Positions 1 to 6,749 of a stretch of 22,659 bases of DNA are shown here, in pieces. The stretch lies in NCBI GenBank assembly GCA_002493595.1, contig DKZG01000027.1, forward strand, positions 112,932-135,590, read 5' to 3'. This DNA is from Ruminococcaceae bacterium UBA7080 (GTDB taxonomy: Bacteria > Bacillota > Clostridia > Oscillospirales > Acutalibacteraceae). Below the pieces are notes generated by a model. The model was not told the DNA's origin. It did no database searches and worked only from the letters and a program-made list of their open reading frames with translations. Every line of letters starts with the position of its first letter. Position 1 is the first letter of the stretch. The position numbers and the translations under genes are program-made.

Positions 1-18
1 CAACTGCTCCACCCCGCG
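1..18 (-). tRNA. 5' end of initiator tRNA-Met (fMet) gene, cut by window edge
   Basis: The reverse complement of bases 18 to 1 reads CGCGGGGTGGAGCAGTTG. This matches the acceptor stem and start of the D-arm of bacterial initiator tRNA-Met, including the C1 that gives the unpaired 1-72 position typical of initiators. Elongator tRNAs rarely begin this way. A consensus promoter lies just upstream on the same strand. Only about a quarter of the gene is present, so the anticodon cannot be read; identity rests on the 18-nt match recalled from known initiator tRNAs. Confidence 0.8.
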
Positions 19-42
19 ATATAATATCTGTTGGTGCTATAT

Positions 43-70
43 ATTATAGCAGAAAATTAACTTTTGTCAA
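43..70 (-). promoter_or_regulatory. Sigma-A promoter for the tRNA-Met gene
   Basis: On the minus strand a perfect -35 TTGACA (70-65) is followed by a 16-nt spacer and a perfect -10 TATAAT (48-43). Transcription would start near position 36 and enter the tRNA gene at 18, leaving a short leader of about 18 nt. Such a strong promoter fits a stable RNA gene. Confidence 0.85.
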
Positions 71-155
71 TAGGAAAATTACATTTTTTATTTGCAAGCT
101 GCATATTATTTTAAAATATATTAAAACTAATTGTATCAAATCATGTGGTGATACG

Positions 156-866
156 ATGAAAAGTGATGAAATCTTCTCTCTTTCTCTTGATATCGGCGAA
201 GCTATAATTAAATGCGGCGGCGAAATAAATCGGGCGGAAGATACTATAAAAAGAATTAACCGAGCATATGACAACAGCTGTAATGTATTTGCCATTCCAT
301 CCCTTATTATTGCACAGAGCGGAAAAAACATTCAGCTGAGAAAAATTGAAAATGCAGACACGGACCTGGCTGAGCTTGCAAGACTGAATGAATTATCGCG
401 AAGACTGTGCTATGAGGATAATGAAGAAATTAATATTACAAGAAAAAAGCTTTATCCTAAAAGTCTTGAAATCCTTTGTGTATGCACGGCAACAGCTGCC
501 TTTTGTATCTTTTTTAATGGTACGCCGGTTGATGCCATTTTTTCCGCTGCCGCAGGAATGATTATAACATATGCACCGTATAAAAAAATCTCTTTTCCGC
601 TGTTTTCATCAAATCTTATCGACGCATTTATCTCCGGCATACTTGCACATCTTCCGCTCTTTCTGGGAATCAATGTTCAGCCTGATAAAATTATAGTAGG
701 AACGATAATGCTTCTTGTTCCCGGACTCACGGTAGTTAACGCTATGCGTGATATGATGAACGGGGATTTAGTTGCAGGTCTTTTTGAACTGTTTAACGCT
801 ATAATATCTGCGCTGGGTATTGCTCTGGGTGTTGCAGGAGCAATTGTAATTTTTACAAAACTATGA
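156..866 (+). CDS. Threonine/serine exporter family protein, ThrE N-terminal half (YjjP-like, DUF1212)
   Basis: This 236-aa membrane protein matches the first half of ThrE-type exporters (PF06738). Residues 11-38 (LDIGEAIIKCGGEINRAEDT and onward) are the family's conserved N-terminal motif in a soluble segment. Residues from about 105 to 236 are hydrophobic and form several membrane spans, with the conserved PGLTVVNAMRDMMNGD motif at 189-204. In ThrE the two halves are fused; in YjjP/YjjB-type systems they are separate, as here, with the partner gene overlapping by 4 nt. Known family members export threonine/serine or, for E. coli YjjPB, succinate; the substrate here is unknown. The ATG at 156 has a modest GGTG ribosome site 5 nt upstream. 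That site lies between the arms of a small inverted repeat (133-138 GTATCA, 149-154 TGATAC). No clear promoter was found in 71-155. Confidence 0.88.
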   Translation: MKSDEIFSLSLDIGEAIIKCGGEINRAEDTIKRINRAYDNSCNVFAIPSLIIAQSGKNIQLRKIENADTDLAELARLNELSRRLCYEDNEEINITRKKLYPKSLEILCVCTATAAFCIFFNGTPVDAIFSAAAGMIITYAPYKKISFPLFSSNLIDAFISGILAHLPLFLGINVQPDKIIVGTIMLLVPGLTVVNAMRDMMNGDLVAGLFELFNAIISALGIALGVAGAIVIFTKL

Positions 867-1288
867 TTCTTGAGATCGTTTGCTGTGTACTTGGCACTGC
901 CGCATTTGCCATAATGATGAAAGTGCCGCAAAGAATTCTGATATTTGTTTTAACCGGAGCAGCCATCACCGCATCCATTGAGAGATTGCTTTTTCATTAT
1001 TATGGTGAATTTTTATCCTGTCTTATTGCAATGATATGCCTGTCCTTTTTTTGTGAACTGATGGCAAGAGTATTAAAAAAACCGACAACAGTTATTTTAA
1101 TGCCGTCTACAATACCGCTTCTCCCCGGAAGCTCAATATACTACACTATGTTTTATGCAATACAAAATAACACACAATTATTTTCTCAGTACGCTAAGGC
1201 TACTCTTTTATCAGGGCTCGGAATAGCGCTTGGCGCAGTGATAAGCTCTACAATTGTAAAAATGATAACTTCACTCAAAGGCAAATGA
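863..1288 (+). CDS. Threonine/serine exporter family protein, C-terminal half (YjjB-like, ThrE_2)
   Basis: This 141-aa, very hydrophobic protein has four to five predicted membrane spans and the conserved PLLPGSSIYY segment of the ThrE_2/YjjB family (PF12821). Its ATG shares four bases with the TGA stop of the preceding gene (ATGA). There is no good ribosome-binding site within 15 nt, so translation is probably coupled to the upstream half and yields the two parts of one transporter in step. No terminator is visible before the next promoter at 1321. Confidence 0.87.
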   Translation: MILEIVCCVLGTAAFAIMMKVPQRILIFVLTGAAITASIERLLFHYYGEFLSCLIAMICLSFFCELMARVLKKPTTVILMPSTIPLLPGSSIYYTMFYAIQNNTQLFSQYAKATLLSGLGIALGAVISSTIVKMITSLKGK

Positions 1289-1320
1289 TACAAGCATCTG
1301 TTTATATTGCGTTATATAAT

Positions 1321-1349
1321 TTGATATATGCAAAAGATTATGCTAAAAT
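1321..1349 (+). promoter_or_regulatory. Extended -10 promoter abutting the start codon of the DUF188 gene
   Basis: TTGATA (1321-1326), a 17-nt spacer, then TGC TAAAAT (-10 at 1344-1349, with a TGn extension). The expected start of transcription is about 7 nt downstream, at or next to the ATG at 1356, so the mRNA would have almost no leader. Confidence 0.7.
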
Positions 1350-1355
1350 AGTTTT

Positions 1356-1802
1356 ATGAGAATTTTAATTGATGCAGACGGATGTCCGGTTATTGATTTA
1401 ACAGTAAGGATTGCCAATGCAAGTAAAGCAGAAGTAATTCTGTTTTGTGATACCAGTCATATTTTTAATTACAGCAAAGTCAAAAAAGTAATCGTCGGAA
1501 AAGGTGCAGACAGTGCTGATTTCGCACTCGTTAACTATGCTGAAGAAAAAGATATTGTAATCACCCAAGACTATGGACTGGCGGCAATGGCATTGTCAAA
1601 AAAATGCATTGTCATCAATCAAAACGGACTGATTATAAATGATTTTAATATTGACTCACTGCTTGCTGCAAGACATATATCAAAAAAAGCCAGGATGAGC
1701 GGTCACCATTTAAAAGGACCCTCAAAACGAAATATGCAGCAAGATATTGCTTTTGAAAAAAGTCTTAGGAGTGTGCTTAATGAAAATTTTAATCGTGCCT
1801 GA
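1356..1802 (+). CDS. YaiI/YqxD family protein (DUF188, PIN/NYN-like fold)
   Basis: The 148-aa product is a full-length member of the YaiI/YqxD/UPF0178 family (PF02639). The hallmark N-terminus MRILIDADGCPV carries the conserved acidic residues Asp6 and Asp8. Two further signatures follow: KGADSADFAL at 49-58 and TQDYGLAAMA at 70-79. The conserved acidic residues suggest a metal-dependent nuclease-like fold, but the cellular role of the family is not established. The start is fixed by the family N-terminus, yet there is no Shine-Dalgarno sequence and the -10 box ends only 6 nt before the ATG, so the transcript is probably leaderless. The 3' end overlaps the glycerate kinase start by 23 nt and contains that gene's ribosome-binding site. 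Confidence 0.92.
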   Translation: MRILIDADGCPVIDLTVRIANASKAEVILFCDTSHIFNYSKVKKVIVGKGADSADFALVNYAEEKDIVITQDYGLAAMALSKKCIVINQNGLIINDFNIDSLLAARHISKKARMSGHHLKGPSKRNMQQDIAFEKSLRSVLNENFNRA

Positions 1803-2838
1803 CAGCTTTAAAGGAACACTCACATCAAAACAAGTGTGCAGTTGTATAGAAAAAGGCATCCTTGAAAATGGCGACGCTGAAATAACAAAGCTTCCGTTTG
1901 CTGACGGAGGCGAAGGATTTGCTGAATGTCTGAGCGAGATTTGTAATGGTGACAAGCTTTACATCAACTGTTCTGACATATATGGAAAAGCTATTGAAGC
2001 AGCGATATATACATACTTGGATACAGCTTTTATTGACTGTGCTGCTGCCAGTGGACTCCAAAAGAAAAAAGATGTTATGAATGCAACGTCCTACGGTACC
2101 GGAGAGCTTATTAAAGCAGCTGTTTTAAAGGGATTTAAGCATATTATACTTGGCCTTGGCGGAAGCGGATGCTGTGATGGAGGAACCGGTGCGCTATCTG
2201 CTCTCGGGGTAAAATTCAAGGATATTTACGGGGAAATAATCGAACGTCCGCGCGGTAAGGATTTAGAAAACATTTACGCTGTAAGCTTCACTAATATTGT
2301 AAAGGGTATCGACTTTACGTATGCTTGCGACGTAAATAATCCTTTATTTGGAAAAAATGGCGCAGCTTATATATTTGCACCTCAAAAAGGTGCTTCAAAG
2401 CAAAATGTAACCTGTCTTGATTATGGCTTACAAATACTCAATGCATTTCTCCCAAAGGATGTGAGCAAAACAAACGGTGCAGGTGCAGCCGGCGGTCTAT
2501 GTGCAGGGTTTTATTCTGTTTACGGCGGTAAAATAAGAAGCGGGTTTGATATTCTTGCCCAGGCATATCGGCTTGAGGAAAGAATAAAAGACACTGACTT
2601 GGTAATTACCGGAGAAGGAAAAACGGACAGCCAAACATTTATGGGCAAACTACCATACAAAGTAAATGAGCTGTGTAAAAAGTACGGCAAAAAATGCATA
2701 GTAATAAGCGGTATAATTGATAATGTAAAATTAGGAGACAGAATGATCAGTCTTGCAGATGATGATACAACCATTTTACAGGCTATGGAAAATTCTGCTG
2801 AAATTTTAATAAATAAGGCAAAATTGATATTGCAATAG
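1780..2838 (+). CDS. glxK: Glycerate kinase, type 2 (GlxK/GarK family)
   Basis: This 352-aa protein phosphorylates D-glycerate with ATP to give phosphoglycerate (2-phosphoglycerate in most members). That feeds glycerate from serine, glyoxylate or sugar-acid breakdown into glycolysis. It is full length for family PF02595. Landmarks are MKILIVPDSFKGTLTS at 1-16, LPFADGGEGF at 38-47, LGLGGSGCCDGGTGAL at 124-139, CDVNNPLFG at 183-191, NGAGAAGGL at 232-240 and ITGEGKTDSQT at 276-286. An earlier ATG at 1747 exists in frame. However, AGGAG at 1767-1771 sits 8 nt before the ATG at 1780, and the family N-terminus begins there, so 1780 is the start. It overlaps the DUF188 gene by 23 nt and is probably co-transcribed with it from the 1321 promoter. 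The exact product isomer cannot be told from sequence. Confidence 0.93.
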   Translation: MKILIVPDSFKGTLTSKQVCSCIEKGILENGDAEITKLPFADGGEGFAECLSEICNGDKLYINCSDIYGKAIEAAIYTYLDTAFIDCAAASGLQKKKDVMNATSYGTGELIKAAVLKGFKHIILGLGGSGCCDGGTGALSALGVKFKDIYGEIIERPRGKDLENIYAVSFTNIVKGIDFTYACDVNNPLFGKNGAAYIFAPQKGASKQNVTCLDYGLQILNAFLPKDVSKTNGAGAAGGLCAGFYSVYGGKIRSGFDILAQAYRLEERIKDTDLVITGEGKTDSQTFMGKLPYKVNELCKKYGKKCIVISGIIDNVKLGDRMISLADDDTTILQAMENSAEILINKAKLILQ

Positions 2839-2858
2839 TATTGTTTTAAATATATAAT
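2830..2858 (+). promoter_or_regulatory. Promoter for the small-protein / GH38 unit
   Basis: TTGCAA (2830-2835), a 17-nt spacer and TATAAT (2853-2858) form a good sigma-A promoter that begins inside the last codons of the glycerate kinase gene. A second TATAAT at 2868-2873 has only a weak -35 (TTTAAA, 2845-2850) and may be an alternative. A strong ribosome site AGGAG (2882-2886) follows 7 nt before the ATG at 2894. Confidence 0.65.
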
Positions 2859-2893
2859 ATAAATTATTATAATAAAGATTTAGGAGTAAAGCA

Positions 2894-3112
2894 ATGAAAG
2901 TAAGAATACCAAAACACAGAGAGTTTTTAATTAAATTTGAGGATGGCTATAAGCAGGAGGCTGAGGCTTGGGAAGCTCTTAACCAGATTGTTAAGGACTA
3001 TTCAGTTGACGGAAAAAGTGTTTATACCGAGACTTTTATTGAAGACAATGAGGATAAGGTTAAAGCTCTTCAGGAAAAATATGAATTCACTTATGAAATT
3101 ATTGAAAAATAA
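2894..3112 (+). CDS. 72-aa hypothetical protein upstream of alpha-mannosidase
   Basis: I do not recognise this small, highly charged, soluble-looking protein. It has no cysteine, signal peptide or membrane span. Hydrophobic spacing suggests a compact strand-helix-strand-helix-strand fold: strands near 2-5, 11-15 and 63-70, helices near 20-34 and 50-61. This is only a visual impression. The gene looks real: it has a promoter, a strong AGGAG site at 2882-2886 with 7-nt spacing, and a start in good context. Its TAA stop (3110-3112) is woven into the ribosome-binding site AAGGA (3111-3115) of the GH38 gene, so the two are probably translated from one mRNA. An overlapping reading frame (2937-3131) is a shadow without its own ribosome site. 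Confidence 0.75.
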   Translation: MKVRIPKHREFLIKFEDGYKQEAEAWEALNQIVKDYSVDGKSVYTETFIEDNEDKVKALQEKYEFTYEIIEK

Positions 3113-3123
3113 GGACTGCTGTT

Positions 3124-6100
3124 ATGAATAAAAAAAAGGCTTATGCAGTTGCAACGGCACATCTTGACACAGTATGGAGATGGACCATTGCAAAAACCAT
3201 TGATGAATACATACCCGATACACTGACGAAGAATTTTGATTTAATTGAAAAATATCCTGAATATAAGTTTAATTTTGAAGGCGCCAAAAGGTATGAGCTT
3301 ATTGAAGAGTTTTATCCCAAGGCTTTTGAAATCATAAAAAAATATGTTAAAAGCGGAAACTGGTGCATCTCGGGAACAGCTTATGAAAGCGGTGATGTAA
3401 ACATTCCCTCCCCCGAAGCTGTTTTCAGAAACCTGCTGCTCGGGAATAACTATTTTAAAGAAAAATTCGGCGTTTCCTCCTGTGATATGTTTTTGCCTGA
3501 TTGCTTTGGATTCGGATGGGCACTTCCATCGATTATAAATCATGCAGGACTGAAAGGCTTTACAACGCAAAAGCTTTCCTGGGGCAGTGCCTATGGTCTT
3601 CCGTTTGACTTGGGTATATGGAAAGGCCCTGACGGGAAGGAAGCCTTTGCCTGTTTAAATGCCAAATCCTACAGATATAAATTTACAGGAGATTTAAAAG
3701 CAGACATCAGCATCATAGACAGAATTGCAGATAACTATAACAATGCTAAGCTCCCCTGGGCAAATCATCTTTACGGCACAGGAGACTGGGGCGGCGCGCC
3801 CACTGAAGAAAGTGTCAGAGAGGTGTGCAGCAGCGTTAAAGCAAGCACCGATGATTTTGAAGTCATTTCTGCAAGCTCAGACCTTATTTTTAAAGATATG
3901 GAAAAGCTTTCTAAGCAGGAAAAAGCCTTGCTGCCTGTATGGGATAACGAGCTTATTATGACAAGCCACGGTGCGGGTACATACACATCAAGGGCGATGA
4001 GCAAAAAACTGAACAGAACGTGTGAACGCATTGCTGATTATTCCGAAAAGGCATGTGCCTTCTCGGCCTCAATCGGTGCTTACACCTATCCAAGATACAA
4101 TCTAAATCAAGCTTGGAAAAGAGTGCTTGAGCATCATTTTCACGATGACATAACAGGAACTTCGATAATGGATGTTTACAAGACAGCTTGGTCTGATTAT
4201 TATCTTTCCATATCACAGTTTACTGCTGAATATGTAGGTGCAAGCAAAATGATTATAAACGAGCTTGACACCAATTGGGTCGATGATGAGAGTTTAATTA
4301 TTGTAGTAAACAATCCTACGCAGTACAAAACCAAAAGAGTTGTTGAGGCAAATATAAAAATGCCGAGAAACTGCACTCACGTTGCAGTCTTTGATAAAAA
4401 AGGCAACAGAATTCCCTGTCAGCTTGTCAGAAAAAAGGGAAAACAGCTCACTATTCTGCTTCAGGTTGAAATCGACTCATTCGGGTATAAAACATTTGAA
4501 ATAAAAAGTGCAAAAACACCGTTTGCGTATAAAAACAAAAAAGTTTCGGCCACAAATCATTCACTTGAAAATGGAAAATACAAATTAATTTTTAACAAAA
4601 ACGGCGATATTGCATATCTTTATGACAAAAGGCTTGGCAGGCAAATCATTGATTCACCTATCAAAATGGCATTGCTGCATGACACAGGTTCACTTGCCTA
4701 TCCCAGCTGGGAAATAACAAAAGAGGATATCGATAAAAAACCATATTGCTATGCAAATACACCTGTATTCACAGTTATGGAAAACGGTCCGGTCAGAGCA
4801 ACCATCAAGGTTGTACGTGAAGCGGAGCATTCTGTAATCACACAGATTGTCTCCCTCTCAGCAGATAGTGAATATGTTGAGGTAAGCAATGTGGTTGACT
4901 GGAAAACCAGACGAACCATGCTAAAAGCAACCTTCCCTGTTGCTGCTCATAACGAAGAGGCAACGTATGATCTTGGCCTCGGTGTCATTAAAAGAGGCAC
5001 CAACACTGATAAACTTTATGAGGTTCCCGCACAAAAGTGGGCTGATATCAGTGATAAAAGCGGTGATTTCGGTATCTCAATTTTCTCCGACTCAAAATAT
5101 GGATGGGATAAACCTGACGATCACACCTTAAGACTTACCTGTATTCATACTCCGGCAGGTGCATTCACCAAGGAAACCCGATCTGACTTACAGGATATAG
5201 GCAGAAATGTATTTTCATTTGCAATTTACAGTCATGAAAACGGATTTGAATCAGGAACTCAGAAATACAGTGAGATATATGCGAATCCCTATATGAGCAT
5301 CACTACGGATTACCGAAATAAACGTTCTCTCAAGGACAGCGTATCCTTTTGCAGCATAAGCAATGATAATGTTCTCGTAAGGGCAATAAAACTTTGCGAA
5401 GAGGATGATTCGTTTATTATCCGAGTCAATGAAGGCAGCGGAAAAGAACAGCGCAATGTTATGCTTAAAATGCTGGGTGAAATCGCAACTGCTCAGCTTT
5501 GTACAGCGCTTGAGGAACCGATAAAGGATTTGAAAGTAACAAATGGCAAACTGCGCTTTAATATGAAGCCGTTTGAAATAAAAACCTTCAAAATCACCTA
5601 TAGCAAAAAAGCGGATACAATTCCAAGCGAACGTTATGAAACAATTGCTCTGCCCTATAACGCAAAGGGTTTTACAAGCGATGACAATATGCGTCATGTT
5701 ATTTTGCAGGGCAGCGGTTTTTCACTTCCGAAAGAACAGATAAATTATGATTACTATATGGGCGGAATAAGATACCATATAGAGAATAAAGACCCTTCCG
5801 ACTATGATGTTCTTGTCTGCCGCGGGCAGAATATTGAATTGCCAAGCTGCACACGGCTTTACTTCATAGCAGGCTCAACCTCCGGTGAGCAGGAAGTGTT
5901 CTTTACCTACAACAAAAAGAAAATCGCTGTCAAAATAAAGCCTATTGACCGGCCGGTAAATGAATGGGATATGGCTGCACTGAACCAAATCGGCAGTGTA
6001 AGCGACAATTACTGCTTTGGATATGAATTTACACATGTACATCATCCGGAGGGTAATGTAGCTAAAAAAGCACAGTTTTATTTATATAACATTGCAATTA

Positions 6101-6402
6101 TATCAGATGAACCGGTTACACTGACCTTGCCGGAAAATAACAGAGTCGTTATCCTGTCAATGACTGCTATTAAAGAGAGAGCGAAAGGCGGACTTGTTAC
6201 AAAAATCTGCGATACAATATCACACAATTATGATTTTATGGAAGATATTCCGCCTATTGACAAAATAATTGACAAGGCTGACTTTATTACAATCCGTGCA
6301 GGCAAAATTCAAGATCAAATGAATTCAGGAAAAGGCAAAGGTATCAAGCGTGATAATATTGTAACCAACATTATTCGCTCATACACAAAAAGTGAATGGT
6401 AA
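3124..6402 (+). CDS. GH38 alpha-mannosidase
   Basis: This 1092-aa enzyme is a glycoside hydrolase family 38 retaining alpha-mannosidase that uses a zinc ion. AHLDTVWRW at 12-20 gives zinc ligands His13 and Asp15. FLPDCFGFG at 123-131 holds the nucleophile Asp126. MTSHGAGTYTSRAMSKKLNR at 279-298 matches the conserved HxGTYTS region. HHFHDDITGTS at 337-347 supplies the last zinc ligand, His340. The middle helical domain follows to about residue 390, then beta-rich C-terminal domains. The last roughly 200 residues form a beta-rich tail that I cannot assign to a named domain. There is no signal peptide, so it should act in the cytoplasm on imported mannosides or glycan fragments. The start at 3124 is supported by AAGGA 8 nt upstream, overlapping the stop of the 72-aa gene. 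A strong terminator follows directly. Linkage specificity cannot be read from the sequence. Confidence 0.93.
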   Translation: MNKKKAYAVATAHLDTVWRWTIAKTIDEYIPDTLTKNFDLIEKYPEYKFNFEGAKRYELIEEFYPKAFEIIKKYVKSGNWCISGTAYESGDVNIPSPEAVFRNLLLGNNYFKEKFGVSSCDMFLPDCFGFGWALPSIINHAGLKGFTTQKLSWGSAYGLPFDLGIWKGPDGKEAFACLNAKSYRYKFTGDLKADISIIDRIADNYNNAKLPWANHLYGTGDWGGAPTEESVREVCSSVKASTDDFEVISASSDLIFKDMEKLSKQEKALLPVWDNELIMTSHGAGTYTSRAMSKKLNRTCERIADYSEKACAFSASIGAYTYPRYNLNQAWKRVLEHHFHDDITGTSIMDVYKTAWSDYYLSISQFTAEYVGASKMIINELDTNWVDDESLIIVVNNPTQYKTKRVVEANIKMPRNCTHVAVFDKKGNRIPCQLVRKKGKQLTILLQVEIDSFGYKTFEIKSAKTPFAYKNKKVSATNHSLENGKYKLIFNKNGDIAYLYDKRLGRQIIDSPIKMALLHDTGSLAYPSWEITKEDIDKKPYCYANTPVFTVMENGPVRATIKVVREAEHSVITQIVSLSADSEYVEVSNVVDWKTRRTMLKATFPVAAHNEEATYDLGLGVIKRGTNTDKLYEVPAQKWADISDKSGDFGISIFSDSKYGWDKPDDHTLRLTCIHTPAGAFTKETRSDLQDIGRNVFSFAIYSHENGFESGTQKYSEIYANPYMSITTDYRNKRSLKDSVSFCSISNDNVLVRAIKLCEEDDSFIIRVNEGSGKEQRNVMLKMLGEIATAQLCTALEEPIKDLKVTNGKLRFNMKPFEIKTFKITYSKKADTIPSERYETIALPYNAKGFTSDDNMRHVILQGSGFSLPKEQINYDYYMGGIRYHIENKDPSDYDVLVCRGQNIELPSCTRLYFIAGSTSGEQEVFFTYNKKKIAVKIKPIDRPVNEWDMAALNQIGSVSDNYCFGYEFTHVHHPEGNVAKKAQFYLYNIAIISDEPVTLTLPENNRVVILSMTAIKERAKGGLVTKICDTISHNYDFMEDIPPIDKIIDKADFITIRAGKIQDQMNSGKGKGIKRDNIVTNIIRSYTKSEW

Positions 6403-6416
6403 TTAAAAATATATAC

Positions 6417-6459
6417 ATAATCCCATATGCATTTTATGCATATGGGATTATTATTTTTT
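6417..6459 (+). terminator. Rho-independent terminator of the GH38 unit
   Basis: A perfect 15-bp stem (6417-6431 with 6437-6451) encloses a 5-nt loop and is followed by TATTTTTT (6452-6459). It begins 15 nt after the GH38 stop codon. The stem is AT/GC mixed with a CCC/GGG core. Confidence 0.9.
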
Positions 6460-6489
6460 GTAAATGATTACACCTTTACAAAATGTAAT

Positions 6490-6583
6490 TGTTGAAACCG
6501 CTGTGGAAAACCATGTTAAAAATGTGGAAAACTTGAATTACGAAAAGAAAAATTGTTAAAAACTATGTTGAAAGTGTTAAAAA
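6490..6583 (+). repeat. Array of seven TGTKRAAAN 9-mers (DnaA-box-like) in a convergent intergenic region
   Basis: Seven same-strand 9-mers start at 6490 (TGTTGAAAC), 6502 (TGTGGAAAA), 6514 (TGTTAAAAA), 6523 (TGTGGAAAA), 6554 (TGTTAAAAA), 6566 (TGTTGAAAG) and 6575 (TGTTAAAAA). Successive spacings are 12, 12, 9, 31, 12 and 9 nt. The two TGTGGAAAA copies are 21 bp apart and differ at one base from the DnaA box TGTGGATAA. The stretch 6460-6680 contains no gene; apart from these repeats and the hairpin at 6551-6613 nothing else stands out. Function is unknown. Confidence 0.6.
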
Positions 6584-6613
6584 TGTAAAGCTTTCAACTT
6601 GTCTTTAACAATT
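6551..6613. repeat. Large imperfect inverted repeat between convergent operons
   Basis: The left arm 6551-6574 and right arm 6591-6613 can pair over about 20 bp with two mismatches and one bulge. The continuous blocks are AATTGTTAAA/TTTAACAATT and GTTGAAAG/CTTTCAAC. The loop is 16 nt and contains one more TGTTAAAAA. Read on the minus strand the hairpin is followed by a T-rich run, so it could act as a second, weaker terminator behind ftsZ; as DNA it could be a cruciform or protein-binding site. Confidence 0.6.
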
Positions 6614-6678
6614 ATTTCATCAAAAACTTAAAATCCAATAAAGAATATACATCCTGACAAAAAGTTAAACAAATGCAT

Positions 6679-6734
6679 AAAAAAACATTCCGCATATAAA
6701 GCTAAACGAACAGCAGAGCTTTATTATGCGGAAT
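6679..6734 (-). terminator. Rho-independent terminator of the dcw operon, after ftsZ
   Basis: On the minus strand ATTCCGCATAATAAAGCT (6734-6717) pairs with AGCTTTATATGCGGAAT (6703-6687), giving a 17-bp stem with one bulged base and a 13-nt loop. A run of seven T (6685-6679) follows. It lies 16 nt past the ftsZ stop codon. Confidence 0.85.
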
Positions 6735-6749
6735 ATATGTAATAACTTC

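Noticed and set aside
92..122. Possible plus-strand promoter for the exporter genes (TTGCAA 92-97 with TATATT 117-122)
   Set aside because: The spacer is 19 nt and the region is so AT-rich that similar pairs arise by chance; not supported strongly enough to list.
1747..1779. Upstream ATG at 1747 as the glycerate kinase start
   Set aside because: It lacks a ribosome site and adds 11 residues before the conserved family N-terminus; AGGAG at 1767-1771 is correctly placed for the ATG at 1780.
2937..3131. Overlapping plus-strand reading frame of 64 codons within the 72-aa gene
   Set aside because: No ribosome site and biased composition; it is a shadow of the better supported frame at 2894-3112.
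5251..5697. 148-codon minus-strand reading frame opposite the GH38 gene
   Set aside because: Antisense shadow of a clear coding region; the translation resembles no protein I recognise.
6490..6583. CRISPR array
   Set aside because: The repeats are only 9 nt with gaps of 0-22 nt and no cas genes; they do not have CRISPR architecture.
6490..6613. Chromosomal replication origin (oriC)
   Set aside because: Only two near-DnaA boxes are present and no dnaA, dnaN, rpmH or gidA-type neighbours; a DnaA-binding cluster is possible but an origin is not supported.
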